Part shown: in pieces, positions 47,542 through 56,041 of the stretch | Layout: each line of letters begins with the position of its first letter | Position numbering within the stretch: position 1 is the first letter of the stretch | Origin: Pseudomonas azotoformans | GTDB lineage: Bacteria; Pseudomonadota; Gammaproteobacteria; Pseudomonadales; Pseudomonadaceae | Reading direction: 5' to 3' | DNA length: 64,000 nt | NCBI RefSeq assembly: GCF_900103345.1 | Contig: NZ_LT629702.1 | Location: forward strand, 1,550,001 to 1,614,000 | The notes under the pieces: generated by a model | The model's database searches: none | Told to the model about the DNA's origin: nothing | What the model saw: only the letters and a program-made list of their open reading frames with translations | Position numbers and translations under genes: made by a program

Positions 47542-48369
47542 ATGCCTTTACCCATCGTTCTACTCATCCTCTTCGCCGCCCTCTTGCATGCAAGCTGGAA
47601 TGCATTGTTGCGCGTCGGCGCCGACAGGCTGTGGTCAATGACCATGATGTGCGTGGCAGTCGCCATCGCCAGCAGTGTAATAGCCTTGTTTCTCGCCCCT
47701 CCCGCGCCAGCCAGTTGGCCCTACGCCATCCTGTCGGGCTTGTTGCACGTGGGCTATAACCTGTTCCTGGTGCGAAGCTACAAGGTGGGCGACCTGGGGC
47801 AGACCTACCCGATTGCCCGCGGCTCCTCACCCATTCTGATCACGCTGTGCGCATTGGTGTTTGCCGGTGAAACGGTCAGCACAAACGCGCTGATCGGCAT
47901 CGTGCTGGTATCGGGCGGCATTATTTCACTGGCCTTCAGACAGCGCAGGCTGGCGGTGCCCAGCCTGCCCTACGCCCTGGGCACAGGTTTTTTCATTGCG
48001 GCCTACAGCGTCACGGACGGTATTGGCGCGAGGCTGTCCGGCGCACCGCTGGCCTACACCGTATGGATGTGTGCGCTCTGGGGCGTATTGATGCCACTGG
48101 TGTACATCGGCCTGCGCGACACACGCAGCCTCTTCGCACCACGCCCCGGCGTCATCACGGCCTTGATCGGGGGGCTGGTGTCCCTGCTGGCCTACGGTAT
48201 TGTTATTTATGCCATGTCCCACGCGCCGATGGGCGCCGTTTCGGCCCTGCGCGAAACCAGCGTGCTGTTCGCGGCATTGATCGGTTATTGCTTCCTGGGC
48301 GAGTCACTGACTGTGCGCAAAGTGTTGGCGTGCCTGGTCATTGCGATCGGCACGATGCTGATAGGTTGA
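47542..48369 (+). CDS. EamA/DMT family transporter
   Basis: A 275-residue membrane protein with about ten helices in two EamA repeats (LLHASWNALLRVGADRLWSM in the first; MSHAPMGAVSALRETSVLFA in the second). Probably a metabolite exporter. The RBS is weak; the ATG at 47542 puts the first helix at the N-terminus. It is followed 29 bp later by an SDR and may share its transcript. Confidence 0.82.
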   Translation: MPLPIVLLILFAALLHASWNALLRVGADRLWSMTMMCVAVAIASSVIALFLAPPAPASWPYAILSGLLHVGYNLFLVRSYKVGDLGQTYPIARGSSPILITLCALVFAGETVSTNALIGIVLVSGGIISLAFRQRRLAVPSLPYALGTGFFIAAYSVTDGIGARLSGAPLAYTVWMCALWGVLMPLVYIGLRDTRSLFAPRPGVITALIGGLVSLLAYGIVIYAMSHAPMGAVSALRETSVLFAALIGYCFLGESLTVRKVLACLVIAIGTMLIG

Positions 48370-48398
48370 TCTTTCACCCCTCACAGGAGGTTCAAGCA

Positions 48399-49160
48399 AT
48401 GGACAAGGTCTCTGCAACACCGCTGATTCTGATCACCGGCGGCAGCCGCGGTGTCGGCGCAGCAACCGCACGGCTTGCGGCGGCGCAAGGCTACGATGTC
48501 GCCATCAGCTACGTCAGCAACGAAGCAGCCGCACTCGGCGTGGTGGCGGATGTGCAAGCGATGGGGCGGCGTGCCCTGGCCATTCGTGCCGACAATGCGG
48601 ACCCTGAACAGGTCGCGCAGTTGTTCGCTGCCATTGACCAGACGTTTGGCCGTCTCGACGTGCTGGTCAATAACGCCGCGATCATTGCCCTGCAATCGCG
48701 CTTTGAAGACCTCGACTTCGCCCGCATGCAGCGCGTCTTCGCGATCAACGCCATCGGCCCGATGCTGTGCGCGCAGCAAGCGGTGAAACGCATGTCGCTG
48801 CGCCACAACGGCACGGGTGGCAGCGTGATCAACGTGTCCTCGGCGTCCGCCCGGCTAGGCAGCCCGAACGAGTATGTCGATTACGCTGCCTCCAAGGGCG
48901 CCCTGGAGACATTCACCATCGGCTTGTCCAAAGAGGTCGCCCGTGAAGGCATACGCGTCAACTGCGTACGGCCTGGGCATATCTACACCGACATGCACGC
49001 CAGCGGCGGCGAGCCAGGTCGCGTGGACCGGGTCAAGGACAGCATTCCCATGGGCCGTGGCGGCCAACCCGAAGAGGTGGCGCGCGCTATCCTGTGGCTG
49101 GCCAGTAAGGAAGCATCGTTCATCACCGGGACCTTCCTCGATGTGACAGGCGGCAAGTAA
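48399..49160 (+). CDS. Short-chain dehydrogenase/reductase
   Basis: A 253-residue NADP-preferring oxidoreductase: TGGSRGVGAATARL cofactor motif, NNAAI, catalytic Ser in NVSSASARLG, YAASKGALE, and C-terminal GTFLDVTGGK. CAGGAGG precedes the ATG. It follows the DMT permease closely, suggesting one unit that modifies and exports a compound. Substrate unknown. Confidence 0.87.
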   Translation: MDKVSATPLILITGGSRGVGAATARLAAAQGYDVAISYVSNEAAALGVVADVQAMGRRALAIRADNADPEQVAQLFAAIDQTFGRLDVLVNNAAIIALQSRFEDLDFARMQRVFAINAIGPMLCAQQAVKRMSLRHNGTGGSVINVSSASARLGSPNEYVDYAASKGALETFTIGLSKEVAREGIRVNCVRPGHIYTDMHASGGEPGRVDRVKDSIPMGRGGQPEEVARAILWLASKEASFITGTFLDVTGGK

Positions 49161-49174
49161 GCGGCAACCGCCGA

Positions 49175-49888
49175 TTAACGGAAGAGTTGCTGGTCCCGGT
49201 GCCGGGCCAGCCCTTCCAGGGTAAACCGCGCCTGCATCAGCACCACCTCCCGCACCCGTTCCATCTCCTTCTGGTTCACTTCGCTCCACTTCAAGGCTTC
49301 CAGCAACTTGGGCTTCTGTATGCGGAACGCCAGGCCCTGGGTAAACAGCGCCATGGAGTGGATCACCGTGCGCTCATCCTCCAGCGCCAGGCCGGCCACG
49401 CGCGCGATCAGTTGGCGGATGACCCGCGCAATACGCGCCTTGAACCGCTCCTCGAAGGCCATTGTCGCGCTTTGCGGGCACAACCCAGCCTGGTGGCGAT
49501 CCATGAACGCACGCCATGCCGTGGTTTGCGGGCTGTCCTGGATGGTTGAAACCACGGTACCGAGAATGCCCAGCGAGGCGTCGATCAGCGCGCTGTCGCC
49601 GCAATCGGCATCGGCCAGCACGCTTTCCGCCGCCTCCACCGACGGCGACATCTTGTGCCACAGCAGCATGATCAAGTGCTCGACACACGCCAGGTACACG
49701 CCTTCCTTGCCATCGAAGTAGTACTGGATCGCAGGCGCGTTGACGCCGGCAGCCGTGGCGATATCACGCGTGGACGCGCCATCGTAGCCACGCGCGCCAA
49801 ACACCTCGACGGCGGCCTCGATGATGCGGGCGCGGGTTTCTTCGCCGCGCTGGTAACCACCCTCGGCGGCAGGTTTGTGTCGTGCCAT
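49175..49888 (-). CDS. TetR family repressor of the divergent exporter (CecR-like)
   Basis: A 237-residue TetR protein. The N-terminal helix-turn-helix is clear (ARIIEAAVEVFGARGYDGAS, AGVNAPAIQYYFDGKEG) and the C-terminal domain resembles the DUF1956 type of CecR/YbiH. It is divergent from the HlyD-MFS-OMF exporter 99 bp away and probably represses it. AAGGGAG is upstream of the ATG. Confidence 0.88.
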   Translation of the reverse strand: MARHKPAAEGGYQRGEETRARIIEAAVEVFGARGYDGASTRDIATAAGVNAPAIQYYFDGKEGVYLACVEHLIMLLWHKMSPSVEAAESVLADADCGDSALIDASLGILGTVVSTIQDSPQTTAWRAFMDRHQAGLCPQSATMAFEERFKARIARVIRQLIARVAGLALEDERTVIHSMALFTQGLAFRIQKPKLLEALKWSEVNQKEMERVREVVLMQARFTLEGLARHRDQQLFR

Positions 49889-49987
49889 GTGCAGCTCCCT
49901 TCGAATACCGGACCAAAATATACCAGTTGACAAAAATTCGCGAAAAAAGGAATTTATTCCACCCGTTATAAATCTGGAGTGACCTCG

Positions 49988-51097
49988 ATGTCGGCTGCAC
50001 CTCCTTCCCCTCAGGTCATGCCTGAAGAAACCGTCAACGGTCAACGCGGCAAGGCCCGGCGCATCCTGCTCGGCGTGGCCGGCGTTGCCGTGCTGGCGGG
50101 CGTGTCGTGGGGCGCCTGGTGGTGGATCACCGGGCGGTTTATCGAGACCACCGACGACGCCTACCTGCAAGCCGACAGCATCAGCGTGGCGCCAAAGATC
50201 AACGGCTACGTGGCCGATGTGCTGGTGAGCGACAACCAGAACGTCAAGCGTGGTGACGTGCTGGTGCGCCTGGATGCGCGCAAGTACCAGGCCGTGAGCG
50301 ACGAAGCCACGGCGACCATCGCCGCGCGCAACGCCGACTTCGCCAAGGCCCAGGCCGACCTAGTGCAACAGGACTCGACCATCGCCGAAGCCCGCGCCCA
50401 ATTGCAGGGTGCCGAAGCCGATGCGCGACATGCGCAGACCGAAGTCGCCCGCTACGCGCCGCTGGCCCGCTCCGGCGCCGAACCCGAAGAGCGCCTGGCC
50501 CAACTGAACAACCAACTGGCACAGGCCCGCAGCACCGTGGCGGCCAAGCACGCAGCGCTGCGTTCCAGCCAGACCCGCTACGGCACGCTGCAGGCCCAGC
50601 TCAAGCAGGCCCAGGCGCAACTGGGCGTGGCCAAGGCCAGCGAAGCGCAACGCCAATTGGATGTAGACGACGCAGTCATCCGCAGCCCGCTGGACGGTCG
50701 CGTGGCTGACCGTGGCGTACGCGTGGGCCAGTACGTGCAACCTGGCACGCGCTTGTTGACGGTGGTGCCGATCAGCGCGATCTACCTCACCGCCAACTAC
50801 AAGGAAACCCAGATCGGTGCCATGCGTCCCGGCCAGACCGTCACCGTGCACGTCGACGCCCTGCCCGGTCGCGACCTGCAAGGCCACATCGACAGCCTCG
50901 CCCCGGGCACCGGCGCGCAGTTCGCCTTGCTGCCGCCGTCGAATGCCACCGGCAACTTCACCAAGATCGTGCAGCGCGTGCCGGTACGCATTGCCCTGGA
51001 CGTGCCGGACGACCTGCGCGCTGCACTGATGCCGGGCCTCTCGGCCACGGTGGAGGTCGACACCCGTACCCACGCAGCAGACGCCAACCATGGCTGA
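49988..51097 (+). CDS. HlyD family periplasmic adaptor (EmrA-like)
   Basis: Adaptor linking the MFS pump to the outer-membrane channel. The 369-residue protein has one N-terminal membrane helix (ILLGVAGVAVLAGVSWGAWW), a lipoyl half-motif (TTDDAYLQADSISVAPKING), a long coiled coil rich in Ala, Gln and Glu (about 110-220), and the second lipoyl half (VIRSPLDGRVADRGVRVGQY). The ATG at 49988 has GGAG nine bases upstream. It overlaps the next gene by eight bases. Confidence 0.9.
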   Translation: MSAAPPSPQVMPEETVNGQRGKARRILLGVAGVAVLAGVSWGAWWWITGRFIETTDDAYLQADSISVAPKINGYVADVLVSDNQNVKRGDVLVRLDARKYQAVSDEATATIAARNADFAKAQADLVQQDSTIAEARAQLQGAEADARHAQTEVARYAPLARSGAEPEERLAQLNNQLAQARSTVAAKHAALRSSQTRYGTLQAQLKQAQAQLGVAKASEAQRQLDVDDAVIRSPLDGRVADRGVRVGQYVQPGTRLLTVVPISAIYLTANYKETQIGAMRPGQTVTVHVDALPGRDLQGHIDSLAPGTGAQFALLPPSNATGNFTKIVQRVPVRIALDVPDDLRAALMPGLSATVEVDTRTHAADANHG

Positions 51098-52658
51098 GAC
51101 GATCATGGCCGGGGTCGCCGCGCAGAAACCGCGCAACGCCTCGCTGACCGACTGGATCGCCGTCGCCGCCGGTGCACTCGGCGCCTTGCTGGCAACCCTG
51201 GATGTGTCGATTACCAACTCGGCGTTGCCGCAGATCCAGGGCCAGATCGGCGCCACCGGCACCGAAGGCACCTGGATCGCCACCGGCTACCTGATGTCGG
51301 AAATCGTCATGATCCCCCTCGCGGCCTGGCTGACCCGGGTCTTCGGCCTGCGCCGCTTCCTGATCGGCACCGCACTCACCTTCACCCTGTTCTCGATGTT
51401 CTGCGGCCTGTCCACCAGCCTCGGCGCGATGAGTGCCGGGCGCATCGGCCAGGGCTTCGCCGGCGGCGCGATGATCCCGACCGCGCAGACCATCGTGCGC
51501 ACGCGCCTGCCGCCCCACCAATTGGCCATCGGCACCACGATGTTCGGCATGACCGTGATCCTCGGTCCCTTGCTCGGCCCCGTGATCGGCGGCTGGCTGA
51601 CGGAGAACATCAACTGGCGCTGGTGCTTCTTTCTCAACCTGCCCATCAGCATCGCGCTGATCACCTTGCTGATCACCGGCCTGCCCAGCGAACGCATGAA
51701 CCTGCAGCGCTTTATCAGCGCCGACTGGCTGGGCATTCTGGGGCTGGCCATGGGCTTGAGTTCGCTGACCGTGGTGCTTGAGGAAGGCCAGCGCGAACAC
51801 TGGTTCGACTCGCTGCTGATCGTGTGGCTGAGCATTGCCACGGTCACCGGGTTTTTCCTGATTGCCGTGGGGCAATTGCGCTCCAGTACGCCGATCCTGC
51901 GCCTGCCACTGGTGCTCAACAAAAGCTTTGGCAGCGTGTTGCTGATCGGTACGGCGGTGGGTGCCGGGCTGTATGGCACGGCGTATCTGGTGCCGCAATT
52001 TCTCGGGATTCTGTCCGGCTACAACGCGCAGCAATCCGGCGCGATCATGCTGCTGTCGGGGATTCCGGCGTTTTTGCTGATGCCGATCCTGCCGCGGATG
52101 CTCGGCCGCTACGACCTGCGCTGGATGGTCGGCGCAGGCCTGCTGCTGTACTGGGCCAGTTGCTTTGTGGACACCCTGTTGACCGCCGACAGCGTCGGCC
52201 ATGATTTTGTGTGGTCGCAGTTGCTGCGTGGCTTCGGGCAGATCCTGGTGATGATGCCCCTCAGCCAACTGTCCATGCGTTCGGTCGAGACCAAGGACGC
52301 CGGCGATGCGGCCGGGCTCTACAACATGTCACGCAACCTTGGCGGCACCATCGGCCTGGCGCTGCTCGGCGTATTGATGGACCGGCGCAGCCACTTCCAT
52401 GACGACCGGCTGCGCGAAGGCATCCTGGCCAACAGCCAATTGACCCAGGACCACATGGCCAGTAACACCGCCAGCTACCTGGCACAAACCGGCGACGCCT
52501 CCAGCGCCTCGTTACAAGCCATGGCCCAACTGGCCAATGACATCGCCCGCCAAGCCTCGGTGATGGCCTACAACGACTCGTTCTACGTATTGGGACTCGC
52601 AATGCTGGCGTGCCTGCCCCTGATCTTCATCCTTAAAAAGCGCACGGTACAGCCATGA
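51090..52658 (+). CDS. DHA2 family MFS drug exporter (EmrB-like)
   Basis: Proton-driven pump of the tripartite exporter. The 522-residue protein has about 14 helices. The DHA2 motifs are LLATLDVSITNSALPQIQ in helix 1, IGQGFAGGAMIPTAQTIV and GPLLGPVIGGWLTENINWRW (motif C region). Start overlaps the adaptor gene and the stop overlaps the outer-membrane gene, so all three are cotranslated. Substrate unknown; fatty acid, dye or drug likely. Confidence 0.92.
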   Translation: MAETIMAGVAAQKPRNASLTDWIAVAAGALGALLATLDVSITNSALPQIQGQIGATGTEGTWIATGYLMSEIVMIPLAAWLTRVFGLRRFLIGTALTFTLFSMFCGLSTSLGAMSAGRIGQGFAGGAMIPTAQTIVRTRLPPHQLAIGTTMFGMTVILGPLLGPVIGGWLTENINWRWCFFLNLPISIALITLLITGLPSERMNLQRFISADWLGILGLAMGLSSLTVVLEEGQREHWFDSLLIVWLSIATVTGFFLIAVGQLRSSTPILRLPLVLNKSFGSVLLIGTAVGAGLYGTAYLVPQFLGILSGYNAQQSGAIMLLSGIPAFLLMPILPRMLGRYDLRWMVGAGLLLYWASCFVDTLLTADSVGHDFVWSQLLRGFGQILVMMPLSQLSMRSVETKDAGDAAGLYNMSRNLGGTIGLALLGVLMDRRSHFHDDRLREGILANSQLTQDHMASNTASYLAQTGDASSASLQAMAQLANDIARQASVMAYNDSFYVLGLAMLACLPLIFILKKRTVQP

Positions 52659-54073
52659 TTGCTCGCTCGTTTCCTCTGCTCCTGACCGTTGGCCTGCTAT
52701 CGGCCTGCACCGTGGGCCCGGACTACTCGGGCGCACCCGACGCCGCGCCGAAAACCCTGGCCGCCGGGCACCTGCCCCACGCCGATCACAAAGCGCCCAG
52801 CGCACCGGCCGTGGCGCAGTGGTGGCGAACGTTGAATGACCCGCAACTCAATGAACTGGTCGACCTGGCGCTGAACAACAGCCCCGACATCGCCACCGCC
52901 CAGGCCCGCCTGAAACAGTCGCGCGCCAGCCTCAGCGGTGCACGGGCCGACGCCCTGCCCAAGGTCACCGGCGACGCCGCGATGCTCAAACTGCGCTCCC
53001 CCGACACCTCCGCACTGGGTGGCGGCGGTGGCGGTCGCGGCCCGTTGACGCTCTACCTGGCCGGCTTCGATGCCAGTTGGGAGGCTGACCTGTTCGGCGG
53101 CACGCGCCGTGCGGTCGAGGCCGCGCAGGCCGAAGCCGACGCCACCCAGGCGCAACTGGCGGACGCCCAGGTGCAACTGGCCGCCGAAGTGGTGCAGGCC
53201 TACACCGACCTGCGCGACCAACAGGCACGCCTGGCCCTGGTCGACGCCAGTGTCGACATCGAAAACCAGGCCCTCGACCTGACCCAGCAACGTCGCAGCC
53301 GTGGCGTGGCCTCACAGCTGCAACTGGAACAAGTCCTCACCCAGGCAGAAAACACCCAGGCCCAACGCCTGCCGTTGCAAGCCGCCATCGTTGAATCCCT
53401 GGACCAACTCGGCCTGCTTTGCGGCCAGGAGCCCGGTGAACTGGACGGCCGTCTCGCCACCGCCAAAGCCCTGCCCGCCATCCCCGGCGTGGTGCCCGTG
53501 GCAGACCCCGCCGCCCTGCTCAAGGCCCGCCCTGACATCCGTGTCGCCGAACGCAAACTGGCCTCCAGCAACGCACAGATCGGCGAGAAAACCGCCGACT
53601 GGTTTCCCAAGCTCAGCCTGATGGGCGACCTGTCGTTCTCCGCCGGCGACCCCGGCCACCTCGCCCGCAAAGACAACGGCACCTGGCTGATCCTGCCGCG
53701 CCTGACCTGGAACGCCCTGGACTTCGGCCGCGTGGCCGCCAGCGTCAAAGGCGCCGAAGCCGGTCGCGACGAAGCGCTCGCACAGTACAAAAGTGTCGTA
53801 CTGAGTGCGCTGCGCGACGCCGATGTGGCCCTGGCGCGGTACGGCCATCAACGCCAGAACGTGGTGCTGTTGCGCAGTGTGGAATCCTCGGCAGTGCGAG
53901 CGGCAGACCTGACCCGCCAACGCTACCGTGCGGGCACCGCCAGCACCCTGGACTGGCTGGATGCGGAGCGCACCCGCTACCAGGCCCAGGAGAGCCGGAT
54001 TTCCGGGGACGCTGAGTTGCTCAAGGACTTTGCTTCACTGCACAAGGCATTGGGGCTGGGCTGGACGTTGTGA
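52655..54073 (+). CDS. Outer-membrane efflux lipoprotein (NodT/OprM family)
   Basis: Outer-membrane exit duct of the exporter. The 472-residue protein has a lipoprotein signal with lipobox LSAC (Cys18) followed by TVGPDY, and the two OEP repeats (LALNNSPDIATAQARLKQSR; LLKARPDIRVAERKLASSNA). The ATG overlaps the emrB-like stop. Completes a HlyD-MFS-OMF system under the divergent TetR. Confidence 0.92.
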   Translation: MIARSFPLLLTVGLLSACTVGPDYSGAPDAAPKTLAAGHLPHADHKAPSAPAVAQWWRTLNDPQLNELVDLALNNSPDIATAQARLKQSRASLSGARADALPKVTGDAAMLKLRSPDTSALGGGGGGRGPLTLYLAGFDASWEADLFGGTRRAVEAAQAEADATQAQLADAQVQLAAEVVQAYTDLRDQQARLALVDASVDIENQALDLTQQRRSRGVASQLQLEQVLTQAENTQAQRLPLQAAIVESLDQLGLLCGQEPGELDGRLATAKALPAIPGVVPVADPAALLKARPDIRVAERKLASSNAQIGEKTADWFPKLSLMGDLSFSAGDPGHLARKDNGTWLILPRLTWNALDFGRVAASVKGAEAGRDEALAQYKSVVLSALRDADVALARYGHQRQNVVLLRSVESSAVRAADLTRQRYRAGTASTLDWLDAERTRYQAQESRISGDAELLKDFASLHKALGLGWTL

Positions 54074-54088
54074 CACATCAGGCGTTTG

Positions 54089-54172
54089 ATGGGAGAAATT
54101 CCTTTCAAGACCGATCCGGCGGAGATCGGGATGGATATCATGGAGTTTGACCTGAAGCGGGAGGGGCAATAA
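54089..54172 (+). CDS. Short ORF coupled to the next gene
   Basis: A 27-residue acidic ORF (begins MGEIPFKTDPAEIGMD) whose TAA is followed directly by the ATG of the next gene. It has only a weak RBS. It may be a leader that couples translation, or the remnant end of a lost gene. Low certainty. Confidence 0.35.
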   Translation: MGEIPFKTDPAEIGMDIMEFDLKREGQ

Positions 54173-54427
54173 ATGAAAGAACTGATCCAGGGGCTCGACG
54201 GCCCCAGAACGGCACAGCAGGAATTGTTCTACGACCTGGAGGATGCGGCCGCTGTGATCGGGTGGTCGGTGGTTGAGTTGACCGCTTTGGCCGCCAGCGA
54301 TCGCACGCCGGATGAGGCGCTGGCGCTGATGAAAATCTGCGCGTTGCTGGCAGCGCAACAGGAAAGGCTTCACGCGTACGCAGGTGAGGTGAAAGACCAG
54401 CGCATCGCCAGGTCTGAAATCCTGTAA
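54173..54427 (+). CDS. 84-residue hypothetical protein
   Basis: A small, acidic and probably all-helical cytosolic protein (EDAAAVIGWSVVELTALAAS, DEALALMKICALLAAQQERL). AGGGG before the ATG supports translation. It shows no family motif. It lies after the efflux operon by ~100 bp on the same strand but is not obviously part of it. Short Pseudomonas helical proteins of this kind are widespread and uncharacterised. Confidence 0.5.
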   Translation: MKELIQGLDGPRTAQQELFYDLEDAAAVIGWSVVELTALAASDRTPDEALALMKICALLAAQQERLHAYAGEVKDQRIARSEIL

Positions 54428-54624
54428 TCACAGGAGGCATACCCCAATGGCGCGCAGCCGACGAACAACGTGAAAGAACTCACATTTATTGACACTGAAT
54501 ATTGAAGCTCAAAATTTGACCAAATAATATTTTGCCGCAACCGAGCACACACCTTTATACGGATATTGCTCTGCACCAGCTCGGGAGCCACGCGCGTGCA
54601 GACAATAAAACATTGAGGTTTGCC

Positions 54625-55011
54625 ATGCGTCTTTCCAAGCTCGCTCCATCCGCCGCCCTGTTCAGTATGATCGCCCTATCCGCACAAGCCGCTGACTTGA
54701 GTGCCCTGACAGGGGCTCTGTCCTCTGCTCTGGGTGGTGCAAACAACACCACCAATAATACCAATTACTCCAATAACGCCTCATCCTGCCAGCAACAGGT
54801 CCGCGACCTGCAGGCGAACATCAATGCAGCCAATGCCAAGGGCGATACCTTGCGCGCAACCGCCTATCAAGCTGCGCTGACCCAGACAAACAAAAGCTGC
54901 AGTAACGCCAGTTACAACGCCCAGGCCCAAGTGGATACCAACCCGCAGCACCAACAAAACGTGAACAAGGCAGCGGATGCGATCAATGCAATCGGTGGGC
55001 TGTTTAAATAA
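54625..55011 (+). CDS. 128-residue Asn/Gln-rich secreted protein
   Basis: A signal peptide (MRLSKLAPSAALFSMIALSAQAA) followed by a low-complexity mature part rich in Asn, Gln, Ala and Thr (GGANNTTNNTNYSNNASS) with two cysteines about 45 residues apart that could form a disulfide. GAGG is upstream. It is preceded by an AT-rich region (54480-54560). No family recognised; periplasmic or surface location is likely. Confidence 0.6.
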   Translation: MRLSKLAPSAALFSMIALSAQAADLSALTGALSSALGGANNTTNNTNYSNNASSCQQQVRDLQANINAANAKGDTLRATAYQAALTQTNKSCSNASYNAQAQVDTNPQHQQNVNKAADAINAIGGLFK

Positions 55012-55119
55012 GCCGGAAAGTCGTGTGCAAGAGGCCCGCAATTGCGGGCTTTTCTACGCCTGCGGGACGGGCCTGCAAAAACCTTCATCGGCACGCCCGT
55101 ACTTTCGCCCAGGCAATAA

Positions 55120-55151
55120 AAAACCCCGTAGACGTTAATCTACGGGGTTTT
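55120..55151. terminator. Terminator of the disrupted tRNA-Cys
   Basis: Stem AAAACCCCGTAGA / TCTACGGGGTTTT with loop CGTTAA and A/T runs on both sides. On the minus strand it lies seven bases after the CCA of the tRNA-Cys fragment, where the tRNA terminator should be. On the + strand it also ends the secreted-protein gene. Confidence 0.88.
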
Positions 55152-55157
55152 CAAGAG

Positions 55158-55204
55158 TGGAGGCCGAGGTCGGAATCGAACCGGCGTAGGCGGATTTGCA
55201 ATCC
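55158..55204 (-). other. 3' fragment of tRNA-Cys: probable attachment site of an integrated element
   Basis: On the minus strand the last 47 nt of tRNA-Cys are intact: anticodon loop TTGCAAA (GCA), variable region, T-loop GGTTCGATTCC, acceptor 3' strand CTCGGCC and TCCA. The 5' half (D-arm and acceptor 5' strand) is missing and replaced by unrelated AT-rich DNA. Tyrosine-recombinase elements that integrate in tRNA 3' ends leave exactly such a fragment at one end. The tRNA's own terminator is still next to it, so the host side is to the left and the element to the right. No intact tRNA-Cys or integrase is in the window. Confidence 0.75.
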
Positions 55205-55639
55205 ACACTATTTTCTTAAAAAATCAATATATTGAGACGAAATAAATTCCGCAGCAGCACTATTTTCCAGTGGCTGTAACGCAGACAGACCAAGCTGGCC
55301 GCTTTGGGTTGCGGAACTACTTTTATGCACCTAGTTGATTCCCCCCCTTACGATGCATGCTCAAGGACAGATAGATCTGCCTGAAAAAGACGTGGCCATC
55401 CTGAGGACATGGCCGCATTCGCCGCTTTTCAAGACCGCTATGCAAAATCAAGCGGGCTAGTACCTTAGAAGCCATCGGCGTTCCTTAACTCGCAGCTACC
55501 AACCAAGCTACAGGCCGCATTCTGCAAGGGGGGCGATTTTGGTTTGGGAACTGTTTTTGCCCCTCACCCGGCATCCTGCCGACCGAATAACAACTACCTA
55601 CAGCCCGCGAGTCGTGAGCCAAATCGTATGGCCGCGTTC
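55205..55639. other. Gene-free stretch beside the attachment site
   Basis: About 435 bp in which I find no coding frame with a ribosome-binding site, no RNA gene and no clear repeat. It begins with AT-rich DNA right after the tRNA fragment. It may be eroded element DNA. Confidence 0.4.
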
Positions 55640-55825
55640 GGCCGATTCTGTTGAAAAAGTCGGTTTTCTCACACTGCCAGAAAACTGATCGGTGAAAGCG
55701 CCTCTTTTACGCACTGCTACGTGAAATCTGAGTCTGAATGCCTTTGCGGCGATTCAAGATTTCAATCTTATGCGCGTACTTTTCTGCCGTGAAAACCACA
55801 TCCGACTTTTTCAACAGAATCGGCC
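55640..55825. mobile_element. MITE-like element, copy A (186 bp)
   Basis: Perfect 24-bp terminal inverted repeats (55640-55663 and 55802-55825; ends start GGCCGATTCTGTTGAAAAAG). No coding capacity. A second 186-bp copy with the same ends lies at 57789-57974 in the same orientation. Such a pair is typical of a non-autonomous element mobilised by a related transposase elsewhere. Directly after it, a ~100-bp open frame in 55830-55935 (ends VYFIDRQRRPL) looks like the tail of a cut gene. Confidence 0.78.
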
Positions 55826-56041
55826 AAAAGCTGCCACTGGCAATGGGTAGAAAACAGCAAAATACAGTCGTTGGAGGACGGTCAACACGGAGTCGATGTC
55901 TATTTCATCGACCGCCAGAGGCGGCCGTTATGAAACTCGCTGGTTTTGACCCGAGTGACGTGAAGCTTGATGAAACAGCTTATTGGAAACCTTAAAGAAT
56001 TAGGAATAATCTCTGAACGCACTCATTTGAACCGCAGATCT

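Noticed and set aside
55738..55995. 85-codon frame spanning the end of MITE-like copy A
   Set aside because: Starts inside the element, has no RBS, and crosses the terminal repeat; not a credible gene.
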